NCBI GenBank assembly: GCA_902778895.1
Contig: CACYZF010000009.1
Span: 141,786 to 205,785 of the forward strand
Length of the DNA stretch: 64,000 bases
From: an uncultured bacterium
GTDB taxonomy: Bacteria > Verrucomicrobiota > Lentisphaeria > Victivallales > UBA1829
Direction: 5' to 3'
Made by a program: the position numbers and the translations under genes. Position 1 is the first letter of the stretch. Each line of letters opens with the position of its first letter. The notes beneath the pieces are model-generated. The model was given only the letters and a program-made list of their open reading frames with translations. It made no database searches and was not told the DNA's origin. Below, in pieces: positions 41,524-49,634 of this stretch.

Positions 41524-43230
41524 TCAGCTCTCCTCATAATTGATGGCGCGTCCCCAAGGCACGGGCGCTTTGCCGTTTTTAGTGAGCATCCAAATAACAG
41601 GATAAGGCGGTTTGATTTTGGGCGCGGGACCTTCACCATCGGTAAAAAAAATCAGAACATTCGGGGTTTGATGATGTTCGTGGATGTATTCAAACACCGG
41701 AGTGAAGCACGTTCCGGCCCCGCCCATGAACTTGTGCTCTTCAATAACAAAGTTCGGTTCATCGCTGGATAAACTCCAAACCTGGGTTATTCTTGCCGCG
41801 CATTCAATGATGGTCAGGTCATACTTTCCGAATGCTTTGATTAACCCAACGAGTTCTGAGACGAAGCGCGAAAGAACAGGTCTCGTGCTGGGCGAGGTAT
41901 CTAACGCCACAATCCCACTGAAGCCTTTAAGTCCATAGCGTCCCGGAAGGTACAATCCATGGGAAATAAACCTGCGGTTCGGATGTGCCCAAGAATAAGA
42001 ACCTCCGCGATAAAGCCGGAGAAACTGCCTCAAGACCGTTCCCCATTTCACGCGGGGCTTGTCCAGTTTTTTCAGGAGACGTTCGATAGCGGGAGAAGAT
42101 ATATCCTGCCGATTCATTTTCATGTCCATCCTCATCCCCGCAGACAGCCCGTTGCAATGCATTTCCGTTTCGGCATCGAACTGTGGACGGAACTCGGAAA
42201 ATTCTTCCTGATTACCATCAAAGGAGCGTTTCCCTCTATTCGATTTCTTGCTATTGCCGGAACTATCATCCCCTTCAATCGTCGAACTTTTTCCGTTACT
42301 GGAATCTCCTTCCTCGGCATCAGAATTATCGCTGTTACCGGAACCTTCTCCGGAGCCGTTGCCCTGTCCGGCATCATCGCCATTGCCAGAACCTTCTCCG
42401 GAGCCGTTGCCCTGTCCGGCATCATCGCCATTGCCAGAACCTTCTCCGGAGCCGTTGCCCTGTCCGGCATCATCACCATTGCCAGAACCTTCTCCGGAGC
42501 CGTTGCCCTGTCCGGCATCATCACCATTGCCAGAATCTTCTCCGGAGCCGTTGCCCTGTCCGGCATCATCACCATTGCCAGAATCTTCTCCGGAGCCGTT
42601 GCCCTGTCCGGCATCATCACCATTGCCAGACCCTTCTCCGGAGCCGTTGCCGGAGCCCTGTCCGTTGTCGGAGGCACCATCTTCGGCATTAGACCCGCTA
42701 CCGGAGCCACTAGCGGATTCGCGCTTATCATCCGAGCTCTGTCCTTCTTCGGTATCTTTTTCGTCCGGCTTGTTGTCTTTCGGGCTGCAATGCGTGGATA
42801 TTGCACTCGTTTTGTTTTCCTTAGTAGGCAGGAGTTCGTATATCTGTTCCGCGGTTAACTCTCTCCATTCTTCTTTGAGCTTGATTCCATACGGATCAGG
42901 GAGGGATTCGGTCAACACGAAGGTCACTTCGATGTCAGCCGCTTTTTCGAAGCGGTTTTTATCACGGTTCCCGATCCGGAATGCATGACGCAGCGCGATA
43001 TGAAGAACCTCGTGCGCGAGGACTGCAAGGCGATTTTCTTCCGGCAGACGCGGGTATGAGTCTGCCGAAATGAAAACACGCCGGTAATCCGTGCATGCCA
43101 GAGGAACCTGCGGATCGCTGACGACAACCAGCTCTGCCGAGCAGATGATGCGCCCGAAAAAGGGCATTCGCATCAAAAGCTCAAACTTGTCCTGCTCGAC
43201 GAGATTACGTATTTCGGTGGGTGTAGGCAT
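41524..43230 (-). CDS. DUF2201 metallopeptidase-like / von Willebrand A (vWA) protein
   Basis: A 568-residue partner of MoxR ATPases. The N-terminal DUF2201 domain (about 5-135) contains AVLAHEVLHIALRH with the zinc motif HExxH at 73-77. A long Gly/Asn/Ser/Asp-rich linker follows (about 150-330), which includes six 16-residue repeats (GNGSGEDSGNGDDAGQ type). The C-terminal vWA domain (about 420-568) has GIVALDTSPSTR, with the metal-site D-x-S-x-S, and FFTDGEGPAPK. It starts 2 nt after the MoxR stop. Standard function: with MoxR, it remodels or inserts metal into partner proteins. The acidic repeat linker is strikingly long and may act as a spacer or calcium binder. Confidence 0.87.
   Translation of the reverse strand: MPTPTEIRNLVEQDKFELLMRMPFFGRIICSAELVVVSDPQVPLACTDYRRVFISADSYPRLPEENRLAVLAHEVLHIALRHAFRIGNRDKNRFEKAADIEVTFVLTESLPDPYGIKLKEEWRELTAEQIYELLPTKENKTSAISTHCSPKDNKPDEKDTEEGQSSDDKRESASGSGSGSNAEDGASDNGQGSGNGSGEGSGNGDDAGQGNGSGEDSGNGDDAGQGNGSGEDSGNGDDAGQGNGSGEGSGNGDDAGQGNGSGEGSGNGDDAGQGNGSGEGSGNGDDAGQGNGSGEGSGNSDNSDAEEGDSSNGKSSTIEGDDSSGNSKKSNRGKRSFDGNQEEFSEFRPQFDAETEMHCNGLSAGMRMDMKMNRQDISSPAIERLLKKLDKPRVKWGTVLRQFLRLYRGGSYSWAHPNRRFISHGLYLPGRYGLKGFSGIVALDTSPSTRPVLSRFVSELVGLIKAFGKYDLTIIECAARITQVWSLSSDEPNFVIEEHKFMGGAGTCFTPVFEYIHEHHQTPNVLIFFTDGEGPAPKIKPPYPVIWMLTKNGKAPVPWGRAINYEES
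42350..42660 (-). repeat. 48-bp tandem repeat (six full units plus a partial)
   Basis: Units begin at 42350, 42398, 42446, 42494, 42542 and 42590, with a partial unit from 42638. They are nearly identical and keep the reading frame, encoding 16-residue acidic Gly-rich units in the vWA protein linker. Copy number probably varies between strains. Confidence 0.9.
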
Positions 43231-43232
43231 TG

Positions 43233-44336
43233 TCAGAGACCTTTCTTCTTCTTGTCAACCGCGAATTTCTTTTGCCAATCAGGAAAACGCTTATGCTCGG
43301 TCAGCCGCTTTGCGAGATGTTCGCCATCCTTTCCGGATAGGGCATCGACCATTGCCACGGTAGCAAATGCAGGCGGGAGCTGTAGTCCTATGCGGAAGAA
43401 ACCGTCAAGCATTTTTTCGGATTCCTCCATGGTCTCACCACCACGGCGCAACCAATACGCCAGATTCGTTGCAATAGCATAGAGGATGTCCTGCTCGGTC
43501 GGCACTTTCATTTTTTTCGTCTGATCCAGCATCATCGCACGGATGTCGCCAAGTTCCTTGCTGTGTTCGCTGAAGGCGTAGAACTGCGTTGCTGCGACCT
43601 CTCCGACAAGGCCCTCTACACAGGCAAAAAGCTCTTCATCGTCGAGCCCATAGGAGAGGACCTTCGAGACGTTTTCCCAACTGCGCGGCGACGGCCAGCC
43701 ACGTTCACATTCACCTTCCACCAGATCAAACAGCATTTCGGGGGAAAAGCGAATGAATCCGATAACCTCGGGTGCGATGTTGTGCGAAACAGCCCACTCA
43801 AACCATGCACCGGGATCCGGTTCGATGTCGAGGTGAACCATGCGGTTTGCGAGCGCGCTGGAAATGGTATGCGATATAGCATATTGGCCGACTCCGTTTC
43901 CCGCAGCGCACATGTACACATTGGGCGGAAGCTTATATGCTCCGCACTGACGTTCCTGCAACAGTTGGTAGGCAACGACTTGAATCGCGGGGTCAGCCGT
44001 AGATAGTTCGTCAAAAAAGATGAGGGCCTTTGTATTCCGGTCTTGCGGGAAGAATTCCGGGATTGCCCATTTTGTGATGGCGAGCGATTTGTCCCCATTC
44101 TCAGCTTTCGTTGGTTCCCATTTATACGGTATCCCGCGTGCATCCACGACCTCCATCTGCCCGAGGCGAATGTCGATTATGTCGATGCCATTTTCTGCCG
44201 CGATCTCACGGACACTTTCGGATTTGCCGACACCGGGCGGGCCCCAGAGAAAAATGGGCGGCGGATTCTTCCCGGCCAATTGTTGCTGGACAAAGTTGGA
44301 GACGATTTTTTTTGCTCTTTTGATCGAGACTTTCAT
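43233..44336 (-). CDS. MoxR-family AAA+ ATPase
   Basis: A 367-residue AAA+ chaperone. IFLWGPPGVGKSESVREIA (Walker A, 32-39), ALIFFDELSTADPAIQ (Walker B, near 110), ANRMVHLDIEPDPGAWFEWA (arginine-finger/sensor region) and a WPSPRSWENVSKVL segment follow the MoxR/AAA_5 layout. MoxR proteins form hexamers and work with vWA partners to activate or load cofactors into target proteins; some act in biological-conflict systems. The gene lies between the 593-aa unknown (2-nt gap) and the vWA gene (2-nt gap), so all are one transcriptional unit. The C-terminus is basic. Confidence 0.9.
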   Translation of the reverse strand: MKVSIKRAKKIVSNFVQQQLAGKNPPPIFLWGPPGVGKSESVREIAAENGIDIIDIRLGQMEVVDARGIPYKWEPTKAENGDKSLAITKWAIPEFFPQDRNTKALIFFDELSTADPAIQVVAYQLLQERQCGAYKLPPNVYMCAAGNGVGQYAISHTISSALANRMVHLDIEPDPGAWFEWAVSHNIAPEVIGFIRFSPEMLFDLVEGECERGWPSPRSWENVSKVLSYGLDDEELFACVEGLVGEVAATQFYAFSEHSKELGDIRAMMLDQTKKMKVPTEQDILYAIATNLAYWLRRGGETMEESEKMLDGFFRIGLQLPPAFATVAMVDALSGKDGEHLAKRLTEHKRFPDWQKKFAVDKKKKGL

Positions 44337-44338
44337 AG

Positions 44339-46120
44339 TCAGATTTCCTTTGTGTTTGTATTGTTTGTGTTGGAGACGAATACAACGTCACCTTCGAAAT
44401 AATAGCGTTTGACTGTTCCGGTGGTCGCGTTCCGACCGATCACATTGTCATTGTCCACGGTGACTTTATAGGACTGTGCCACCAGTTCCTTCGTTTCGGA
44501 CGACAGCACATCCTCCGGAATAGGGTTCTCTTTCGTTCCCTCCGTGCCGGAGAAAATGCCCACTACGACTTTAGTGCGCCCGCACAGATCTAGGATGTCT
44601 GCGAGCTTTTGGGACGGAATCTTTTCGGCATAAGCGATGAACAGGGCCTGTATCTCGTACTGGAATATGGCCGTTTCCAAATCGTCCAGGTCGATTGCCG
44701 AATTGATGCCGGGAGTGTCGAGTCCGATTCGGTTGATTAATTTGTTGACCCTGTTTCCGGCCGAAGGCGGATACAAAATGCCGACCTGTTTTTGCGGAAA
44801 GACGTAATGGTCCGCGCCATCTTCTTCTTGGTCCGCATCCGGAATCGAGGTGGAACCCCGCTCATTCTGGAAAGTTCCGCTGAACGCCCTCATGAGCTTT
44901 TCCATAATCAATCTGTAGCCAGGACCGAAGAACAGCGTGGCGCTCCCCTTTGTCCAGAAGGTCGGGATGTCATCCGGCACGAACTCTTTCTGAGCCATCA
45001 AAAACTGGACGTATCCAACTCCTTTGAGCGGAACAGGAATATCGAGTCCGAAACGGCGTGCCTGAACGATGGTGGCTTTGATGTCAAGGCGTTCGTTCCC
45101 GGGGGTGATGAGGGATGCGTTGATGACGTGCTTCTTTGCCTCGGCAAGGAAACGGAGAGCTTTTTCGAAGTGGATACGGCTGTTCCGGTCATTACCTCCG
45201 GGACGCCAGACGTATAGGACCTCGTGATCGCGCAGGATTTCCCATTCGATTTTTTTGATGTCCCCGGCATCTATCAGACCGGCGTTGGCGAGCGAAGTGC
45301 CGTTGTATACAGCATTGACATCAGTATCAATGATGATGGGGGCTCCGGGCTGGGTTTCACCAGCTCGGAACCAGATAGCAGAGTGCTTCGGGATAAAACG
45401 GAACGGAATCACGTAGCGAAGGACCGTATCATTGAAGGCTTTGAGCTCGAACACACAACCGTTGCAAAGAACGTACATCCTGAGGAACGTTCCGTCATAC
45501 TCGTATGTCGGGATCCCGATCCAGCCCTCCTGAAGCGGAAGATTCACGTCGTTGTCCGCACGACAGCGGACGAGGATTCCCTGCTTGACGTTGTCATAAT
45601 CTTTCTTGTTCAATCCCAGCGAATTGCTGAGATAAATGTAATCCGTCTGCCCGGTCATGCGCGTCAGAAGATTGGGAAGGTCCTGCGGTACGATGGCATT
45701 ATCGTACTGAATCTCAGTCATCGGTTGGAACGTCCAAGCATTCTGGTTGGCGGCATGGTAGGCAGGAACCAATGCGTTTGATCCAGGTGTCGGCTGGTAA
45801 AACGGCTGAATCTCGGATGGTGGGCCTCCAAGGACCGGCTCAATGCGGGTATTGCTTGCTAGGGCCGCATGGAAGGCATCGGTCCACATCTGCGGGGTAA
45901 CGGCGGGCTGCACCTGAACACGGTATTTGACGGATTGCGCATCTTTGAGAACGGAGATTGCATGGTCGCTGGAAGTAAAGCCACCGTCCTTGTTCTCGTT
46001 TTGATAAAGGGCACCACACTGCGAGATCGACTTGCGATTGGCCTGGTTGGCTATGAAGATCGCGAGGCGTGACATGGCATCGATTCCCCGCATGTATTTC
46101 TCTTGCTCATTATTGTTCAT
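44339..46120 (-). CDS. Large hypothetical protein upstream of MoxR-vWA
   Basis: A 593-residue protein I do not recognise. Start: the ATG at 46120; the frame is open five codons further through a TTG. It is mixed alpha/beta, with many Asn, Pro and aromatic residues, no membrane span and no clear Walker, nuclease or metal motif. The central segment EGWIGIPTYEYDGTFLRMYV, CNGCVFELKA and AIWFRAGETQPGAPIIIDTD looks like a beta-rich domain. It follows the helicase gene by 63 bp and precedes MoxR by 2 nt, so it is probably the client or specificity factor of the MoxR-vWA pair. A major structural-protein role is conceivable but unsupported. Confidence 0.55.
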   Translation of the reverse strand: MNNNEQEKYMRGIDAMSRLAIFIANQANRKSISQCGALYQNENKDGGFTSSDHAISVLKDAQSVKYRVQVQPAVTPQMWTDAFHAALASNTRIEPVLGGPPSEIQPFYQPTPGSNALVPAYHAANQNAWTFQPMTEIQYDNAIVPQDLPNLLTRMTGQTDYIYLSNSLGLNKKDYDNVKQGILVRCRADNDVNLPLQEGWIGIPTYEYDGTFLRMYVLCNGCVFELKAFNDTVLRYVIPFRFIPKHSAIWFRAGETQPGAPIIIDTDVNAVYNGTSLANAGLIDAGDIKKIEWEILRDHEVLYVWRPGGNDRNSRIHFEKALRFLAEAKKHVINASLITPGNERLDIKATIVQARRFGLDIPVPLKGVGYVQFLMAQKEFVPDDIPTFWTKGSATLFFGPGYRLIMEKLMRAFSGTFQNERGSTSIPDADQEEDGADHYVFPQKQVGILYPPSAGNRVNKLINRIGLDTPGINSAIDLDDLETAIFQYEIQALFIAYAEKIPSQKLADILDLCGRTKVVVGIFSGTEGTKENPIPEDVLSSETKELVAQSYKVTVDNDNVIGRNATTGTVKRYYFEGDVVFVSNTNNTNTKEI

Positions 46121-46183
46121 AATTACTCTCAATTCTGCCGCCCCCGCCCTGCCGGACGGGGACGACGGTTGTAAAAAATCGTT

Positions 46184-47683
46184 TTATTTGAGTTCGTTGA
46201 CATCTTTCCACCGGACTCCGCGGTAGCCACGTGCGTTTTTCTTTCCATTTGCGGACGGCAGATTTTTGTCTTTTTCACCGCCAAAATCAGACATAACTTC
46301 AGATAACCGCTTATCGAATTTACCCTCATGGTAGAAGGTATACCCGTCGGTCCTACGCAACTTATCGTACTTTTTGTAAGCTTCTTCCGTCGTTATGTAT
46401 CCCGTTTCGAACTTTTCGATGTAATTCTTAACGAAGAGTTCGATCCCGCGGGTCGCTTGGATCAGCCGATCACGGCGGAGGGTCTGCGCCGGACTCAGCG
46501 AGATATCCCAGTTGTTTCGGCGTACACGCCGGGCTCCGTCCAGCAGCCAGTTGAAGATTGCGGAACGGTGATCACTACTGAGCCTGTCCCCGAGAGTCAG
46601 GTCCGGGTTCTCGATGGGCTTCGTGAAGAGTATCGGAAGAAGGCGGTTAGCGAATTCTCCCCCGTCGCCTTCGAACTCGAAACGCTGGTTGTAGTTTGAA
46701 GTGAATAAGATACTGTACAACCCGACATGTTCGACTTGCTCGTTGCTGTTTTTCCGGTTGGTCTTGAAGCGGTCCCTGCCGGTGGCTTTTTTTATAAATT
46801 CAATTACGAATGGATTACAGAATGCGTCTTTCCCCGCTTCGAAGATCGTGATTAGTGTTTGATTCGTAAGCGCCGAAAGTCCATAATCGCCCGCGAGCGT
46901 CTTGAGATCAAGATCAAAGATTCTCTTCGGCGTCATAATTTCCACAACAGCTCCTAACAATGCACTTTTTCCTGAGTTGCTGGTTCCGGTGAACGTCATG
47001 AACTTTTTTGTACGATTCTCGGGGAAGAGAATCGAACCTAAATATTCCTGAGAAACACGGCGATCTTCCGGTTCAGGCACGATTTCCGACAGAGTCTTGT
47101 CAAATAATGCAGATTTTGCTTCGGGGTCGTAGACGACATCCAAAGTGTAGAATATCATATCGTCCTGAGTATAACCCCGGAATTCGAAGTCTTGAATTTC
47201 GGCATTAAAGCGCAACAGGCCATTCTGGACGGGAATAACGTCCGGGTCCAGCGGCGGCAGGTTCTCACCTCGATCACACATGTATCGCATGGTACACAGG
47301 ATTTCCTCGATGTTGCGCGTGCTGATCAGATCGTATGCGGGTGCCGATGGACCTGCCTCACCGATGGTCACTCCGCCGAAGTTGGCTACCGGTCTGTGCG
47401 AGTGCTGGGCGGCCTTCTGCTGCGATCTGAAGAAGGCCCGAAGCTCATCCTGCAACAGGTCGGCAATCCGGGACTGAAGGATGCACTCGCGCACCGGAAC
47501 CCAGCGATCTGGGTGCCATTCATACCAGTCCGCGTTTTCGAAGACGATCAGATTGTGACTTTTGATCATTTTTGCGGCAAAGAACCGCGGGTTGATTCCG
47601 ATGGCGTTTTTTCCTTTCGGGATAACTGGGGGGCCGAATTGGCCACGTAGGCCAGCATCTTCCAGAAAATCGCAATTATACAT
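46184..47683 (-). CDS. D5/P4-type superfamily 3 replicative helicase
   Basis: A 499-residue protein. The start at 47683 follows GGAAAGGAATC and overlaps the preceding gene by 8 nt. The D5_N region (about 50-200, including VIPVQNGLLRFN then FEFRGYTQDD) precedes the SF3 helicase core: FTGTSNSGKSALLGAV (Walker A, 233-240), TLITIFEAGKD (motif B, 277-285) and YSILFTSNYNQRFEF (motif C). A C-terminal winged-helix part (about 420-499) completes the phage/plasmid primase-helicase pattern, but no N-terminal primase domain (AEP or TOPRIM) is present. It probably unwinds the element's origin. It is second in the operon headed by the excisionase-like gene. Confidence 0.88.
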   Translation of the reverse strand: MYNCDFLEDAGLRGQFGPPVIPKGKNAIGINPRFFAAKMIKSHNLIVFENADWYEWHPDRWVPVRECILQSRIADLLQDELRAFFRSQQKAAQHSHRPVANFGGVTIGEAGPSAPAYDLISTRNIEEILCTMRYMCDRGENLPPLDPDVIPVQNGLLRFNAEIQDFEFRGYTQDDMIFYTLDVVYDPEAKSALFDKTLSEIVPEPEDRRVSQEYLGSILFPENRTKKFMTFTGTSNSGKSALLGAVVEIMTPKRIFDLDLKTLAGDYGLSALTNQTLITIFEAGKDAFCNPFVIEFIKKATGRDRFKTNRKNSNEQVEHVGLYSILFTSNYNQRFEFEGDGGEFANRLLPILFTKPIENPDLTLGDRLSSDHRSAIFNWLLDGARRVRRNNWDISLSPAQTLRRDRLIQATRGIELFVKNYIEKFETGYITTEEAYKKYDKLRRTDGYTFYHEGKFDKRLSEVMSDFGGEKDKNLPSANGKKNARGYRGVRWKDVNELK

Positions 47684-48038
47684 TTTCTGATTCCTTTCCC
47701 TGGTCGTCACTCAGGACAAAATTCACTAAGTCCGGCAGACGATAACGGACCGTTTTCTTACCGAGCATTTTTCGCGGGATGTGAATAATACCTTCCGTTT
47801 CAAGAGCCCGAAATTGTGAGTAGCTGATTCCGAGGATTTCGGCGGCTTCGCGGCCATCAACCAGGCGCACGGGAACGTCCGGGTCCTTGACCTCCCCGTT
47901 CTTGGCGACAGCACGAAGCGTCTTCATGATCAGATTGTACTCGGAGGCCGTCAGAGTCTCGCCGATGTCAATCGCCAAATGGCGGCCGATCCATTTGACG
48001 ACAGACATGCGAAGGCCATTGTTTCCAAACTGATTCAT
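47676..48038 (-). CDS. AlpA/excisionase-like helix-turn-helix protein
   Basis: A 120-residue protein. The start at 48038 is chosen for GGAGAAACGGTACA just upstream. The C-terminal half (about 60-112: LVDGREAAEILGISYSQFRA, LETEGIIHIPRK, KTVRYRLPDLVNFV) is the MerR-like winged helix of AlpA/Xis-type proteins, which bind DNA at attachment sites or activate excision genes. The N-terminal half is helical and not recognised. It heads the replication/MoxR operon behind a near-consensus promoter, so it probably couples excision with replication or represses its own operon. Confidence 0.75.
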   Translation of the reverse strand: MNQFGNNGLRMSVVKWIGRHLAIDIGETLTASEYNLIMKTLRAVAKNGEVKDPDVPVRLVDGREAAEILGISYSQFRALETEGIIHIPRKMLGKKTVRYRLPDLVNFVLSDDQGKESENV

Positions 48039-48101
48039 TGTACCGTTTCTCCGGGATCTTCTGTTGGTTCCGGCGGGATCAATTCCCGCTCGGTTAGAGA
48101 T

Positions 48102-48129
48102 AATATACACCACAAATAAAATTTGTCAA
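48102..48129 (-). promoter_or_regulatory. Near-consensus promoter of the replication/MoxR operon
   Basis: Read leftwards: TTGACA (48124-48129), a 16-bp spacer and TATATT (48102-48107). This is the best -35 match in the window. Confidence 0.8.
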
Positions 48130-48157
48130 TATGCTTATTTGCAGAAACTTACAACTT

Positions 48158-48183
48158 TTCACATCGTGTTGGTGTGATGTGAA
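48158..48183. promoter_or_regulatory. Operator-like palindrome upstream of the replication operon promoter
   Basis: Perfect 8-bp arms ttcacatc (48158-48165) and gatgtgaa (48176-48183) with a 10-bp centre, 29 bp upstream of the -35 box. Candidate binding site for the AlpA-like protein or an activator. Confidence 0.5.
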
Positions 48184-48374
48184 GTATCTTGTGCGATGCG
48201 ATCGTCATCGGCATATTGTCTTAATCGCTTCCGATATTCTTTTTTGTAGGTGGACTTTATGTGTCCGGGCACTTACTTCAACTTTTATTTCTCGATGGAC
48301 ACATTGTCTGTTGCTATTGTCTTTCCATGTCAGCTGTCTCGGAGAGCCACCTTAAATCATGAATTAAGCAGCGC

Positions 48375-48412
48375 AAAATAAAACCCATACCATTCATTTC
48401 TTAGGTATGGGC
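48375..48412 (-). terminator. Terminator of the integrase operon
   Basis: Read leftwards: 8-bp stem cccatacc / ggtatggg with a 12-nt loop, followed by ttttatttt. It lies 32 bp beyond the stop of the 396-aa gene. Confidence 0.7.
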
Positions 48413-48443
48413 ATAAACCGACTAAAAGTGATTAAATCTGAAA

Positions 48444-49634
48444 TTAACCGCCAGACTCTTTTATTTTTTCACTAATCTCTATAACTTCTTTTTGAAAATC
48501 GTCGGAATAATAGGGCTTAGTGTAAGTTCTATTAAAAAAGGCAGAACGTTGTTTGTTTGGTTTTGTTGGGACGCAATGATTGCGAAGGGTTCCTTGTGAA
48601 TTAATGCCGCATTCCCTGAGTTCAGCAATATTCTCTTTGAAATATTCATCGCACGCTTCCGTTTTAGATATATTTCTTGAGCGACATTTTTTTAGAACAT
48701 TTTTAACATGTTTTTGAACTTGCACTTCTCTTTCTTCTAAACGTTTTTTTTGGGTTTCCGATATTTTATTTCGTCTCTTTTTTTCTACTTCACCAACTAG
48801 ATCAGGATTCTCTTCAAATAAGAGCTTGGAAATGGGAATTAATGATTCACCGGAAAGCTTCTCAGCGATATCAATACAATTATCGATGATTTCATTGTCT
48901 AATGTTTCCTTGTATGCACTCCAATAATGATCTTTTTGCAATTTGTTTGAAACAACATCTTTTTTTGTGCTAGAGCGTATATACAGCAAATCAGACAAAT
49001 AAGATAAATCCTCCTTCAATTCCTTAAATGGTTTGAGGGGAAAAGAGCATAAATATCTGGACACAACAACCTTTATGCGGGACAAGAAAGAGATTTCATT
49101 TTCATGTTCTTTAATGGTCTTTGATTGTTTATATAACCAATAGCTTGGATAGAATTTGCAAAAAAAGCCATAAGCCGTTTTTACAGAATGAAACATCCCA
49201 TAACTATTTTCTTCTATCATGTCTCTAGTAAAAGCATCTGGAGGTATAGATTTATAAAAATGTTCAGAATAATCCCATGAATCATTTGTATTAGATTCTT
49301 CAAGAGTTTGATTTCCTTCTATGTATGGAATAAAAAGAAAGGATAAGCGTTTATATATAACAATACAAACAACAAAAAACAAATATTCAAAGTCATCAAT
49401 CCTCATGAAATTCTGAAGAAAGGTATAGTTATCAAGGTTTTCGCGAGAAAGAGCCTTAAAGAACATGTTGTAAATTTTATTCTTCAGATCGGGATCATCA
49501 ACCGGAATTGAATCCTGGAGGGGAATCTGGAATTGATATTCAACAGTATCTCCCTCGAATCTGCGCCCGCCTAAATCCGGTATAAAGAAGGCGATTTGTT
49601 CAAGCCGCAGGTAAATATTACGGTTAAATCTCAT
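48444..49634 (-). CDS. Hypothetical protein cotranscribed with the integrase
   Basis: A 396-residue AT-rich gene I do not recognise. The protein is helical, rich in Phe, Tyr, Lys and Glu. A possible membrane-proximal segment (about 85-105, EYLFFVVCIVIYKRLSFLFI) and a basic coiled coil (about 285-335, EKKRRNKISETQKKRLEERE) are the main visible features. A short C-terminal motif includes LRNHCVPTKPNKQ. The start overlaps the end of the integrase gene by 11 nt, so it is made from the same transcript and may be an accessory to integration or an unrelated cargo gene. The lower GC than the integrase suggests later addition. A terminator follows. Confidence 0.5.
   Translation of the reverse strand: MRFNRNIYLRLEQIAFFIPDLGGRRFEGDTVEYQFQIPLQDSIPVDDPDLKNKIYNMFFKALSRENLDNYTFLQNFMRIDDFEYLFFVVCIVIYKRLSFLFIPYIEGNQTLEESNTNDSWDYSEHFYKSIPPDAFTRDMIEENSYGMFHSVKTAYGFFCKFYPSYWLYKQSKTIKEHENEISFLSRIKVVVSRYLCSFPLKPFKELKEDLSYLSDLLYIRSSTKKDVVSNKLQKDHYWSAYKETLDNEIIDNCIDIAEKLSGESLIPISKLLFEENPDLVGEVEKKRRNKISETQKKRLEEREVQVQKHVKNVLKKCRSRNISKTEACDEYFKENIAELRECGINSQGTLRNHCVPTKPNKQRSAFFNRTYTKPYYSDDFQKEVIEISEKIKESGG

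Larger units (their letters stand above)
48039..48443. other. Control region between excisionase-like gene and 396-aa gene
   Basis: No gene supported. Holds a leftward promoter (48102-48129), an 8-bp palindrome (48158-48183) and a leftward terminator (48375-48412). The stretch 48190-48370 shows no further structure; a 74-codon rightward frame there has no ribosome site or similarity. Confidence 0.55.

Noticed and set aside
42350..42660. Possible CRISPR array because of regular 48-bp periodicity
   Set aside because: Units are contiguous with no variable spacers, and they encode a protein linker.
42132..42988. Several repeat-encoding frames across the 48-bp tandem array
   Set aside because: A repeat unit divisible by three keeps all frames open; only the DUF2201/vWA frame has flanking domains.
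48131..48355. A 74-codon rightward frame upstream of the replication operon
   Set aside because: No ribosome site, Cys/Trp-rich nonsense-like composition, and it overlaps operator and promoter sequence.
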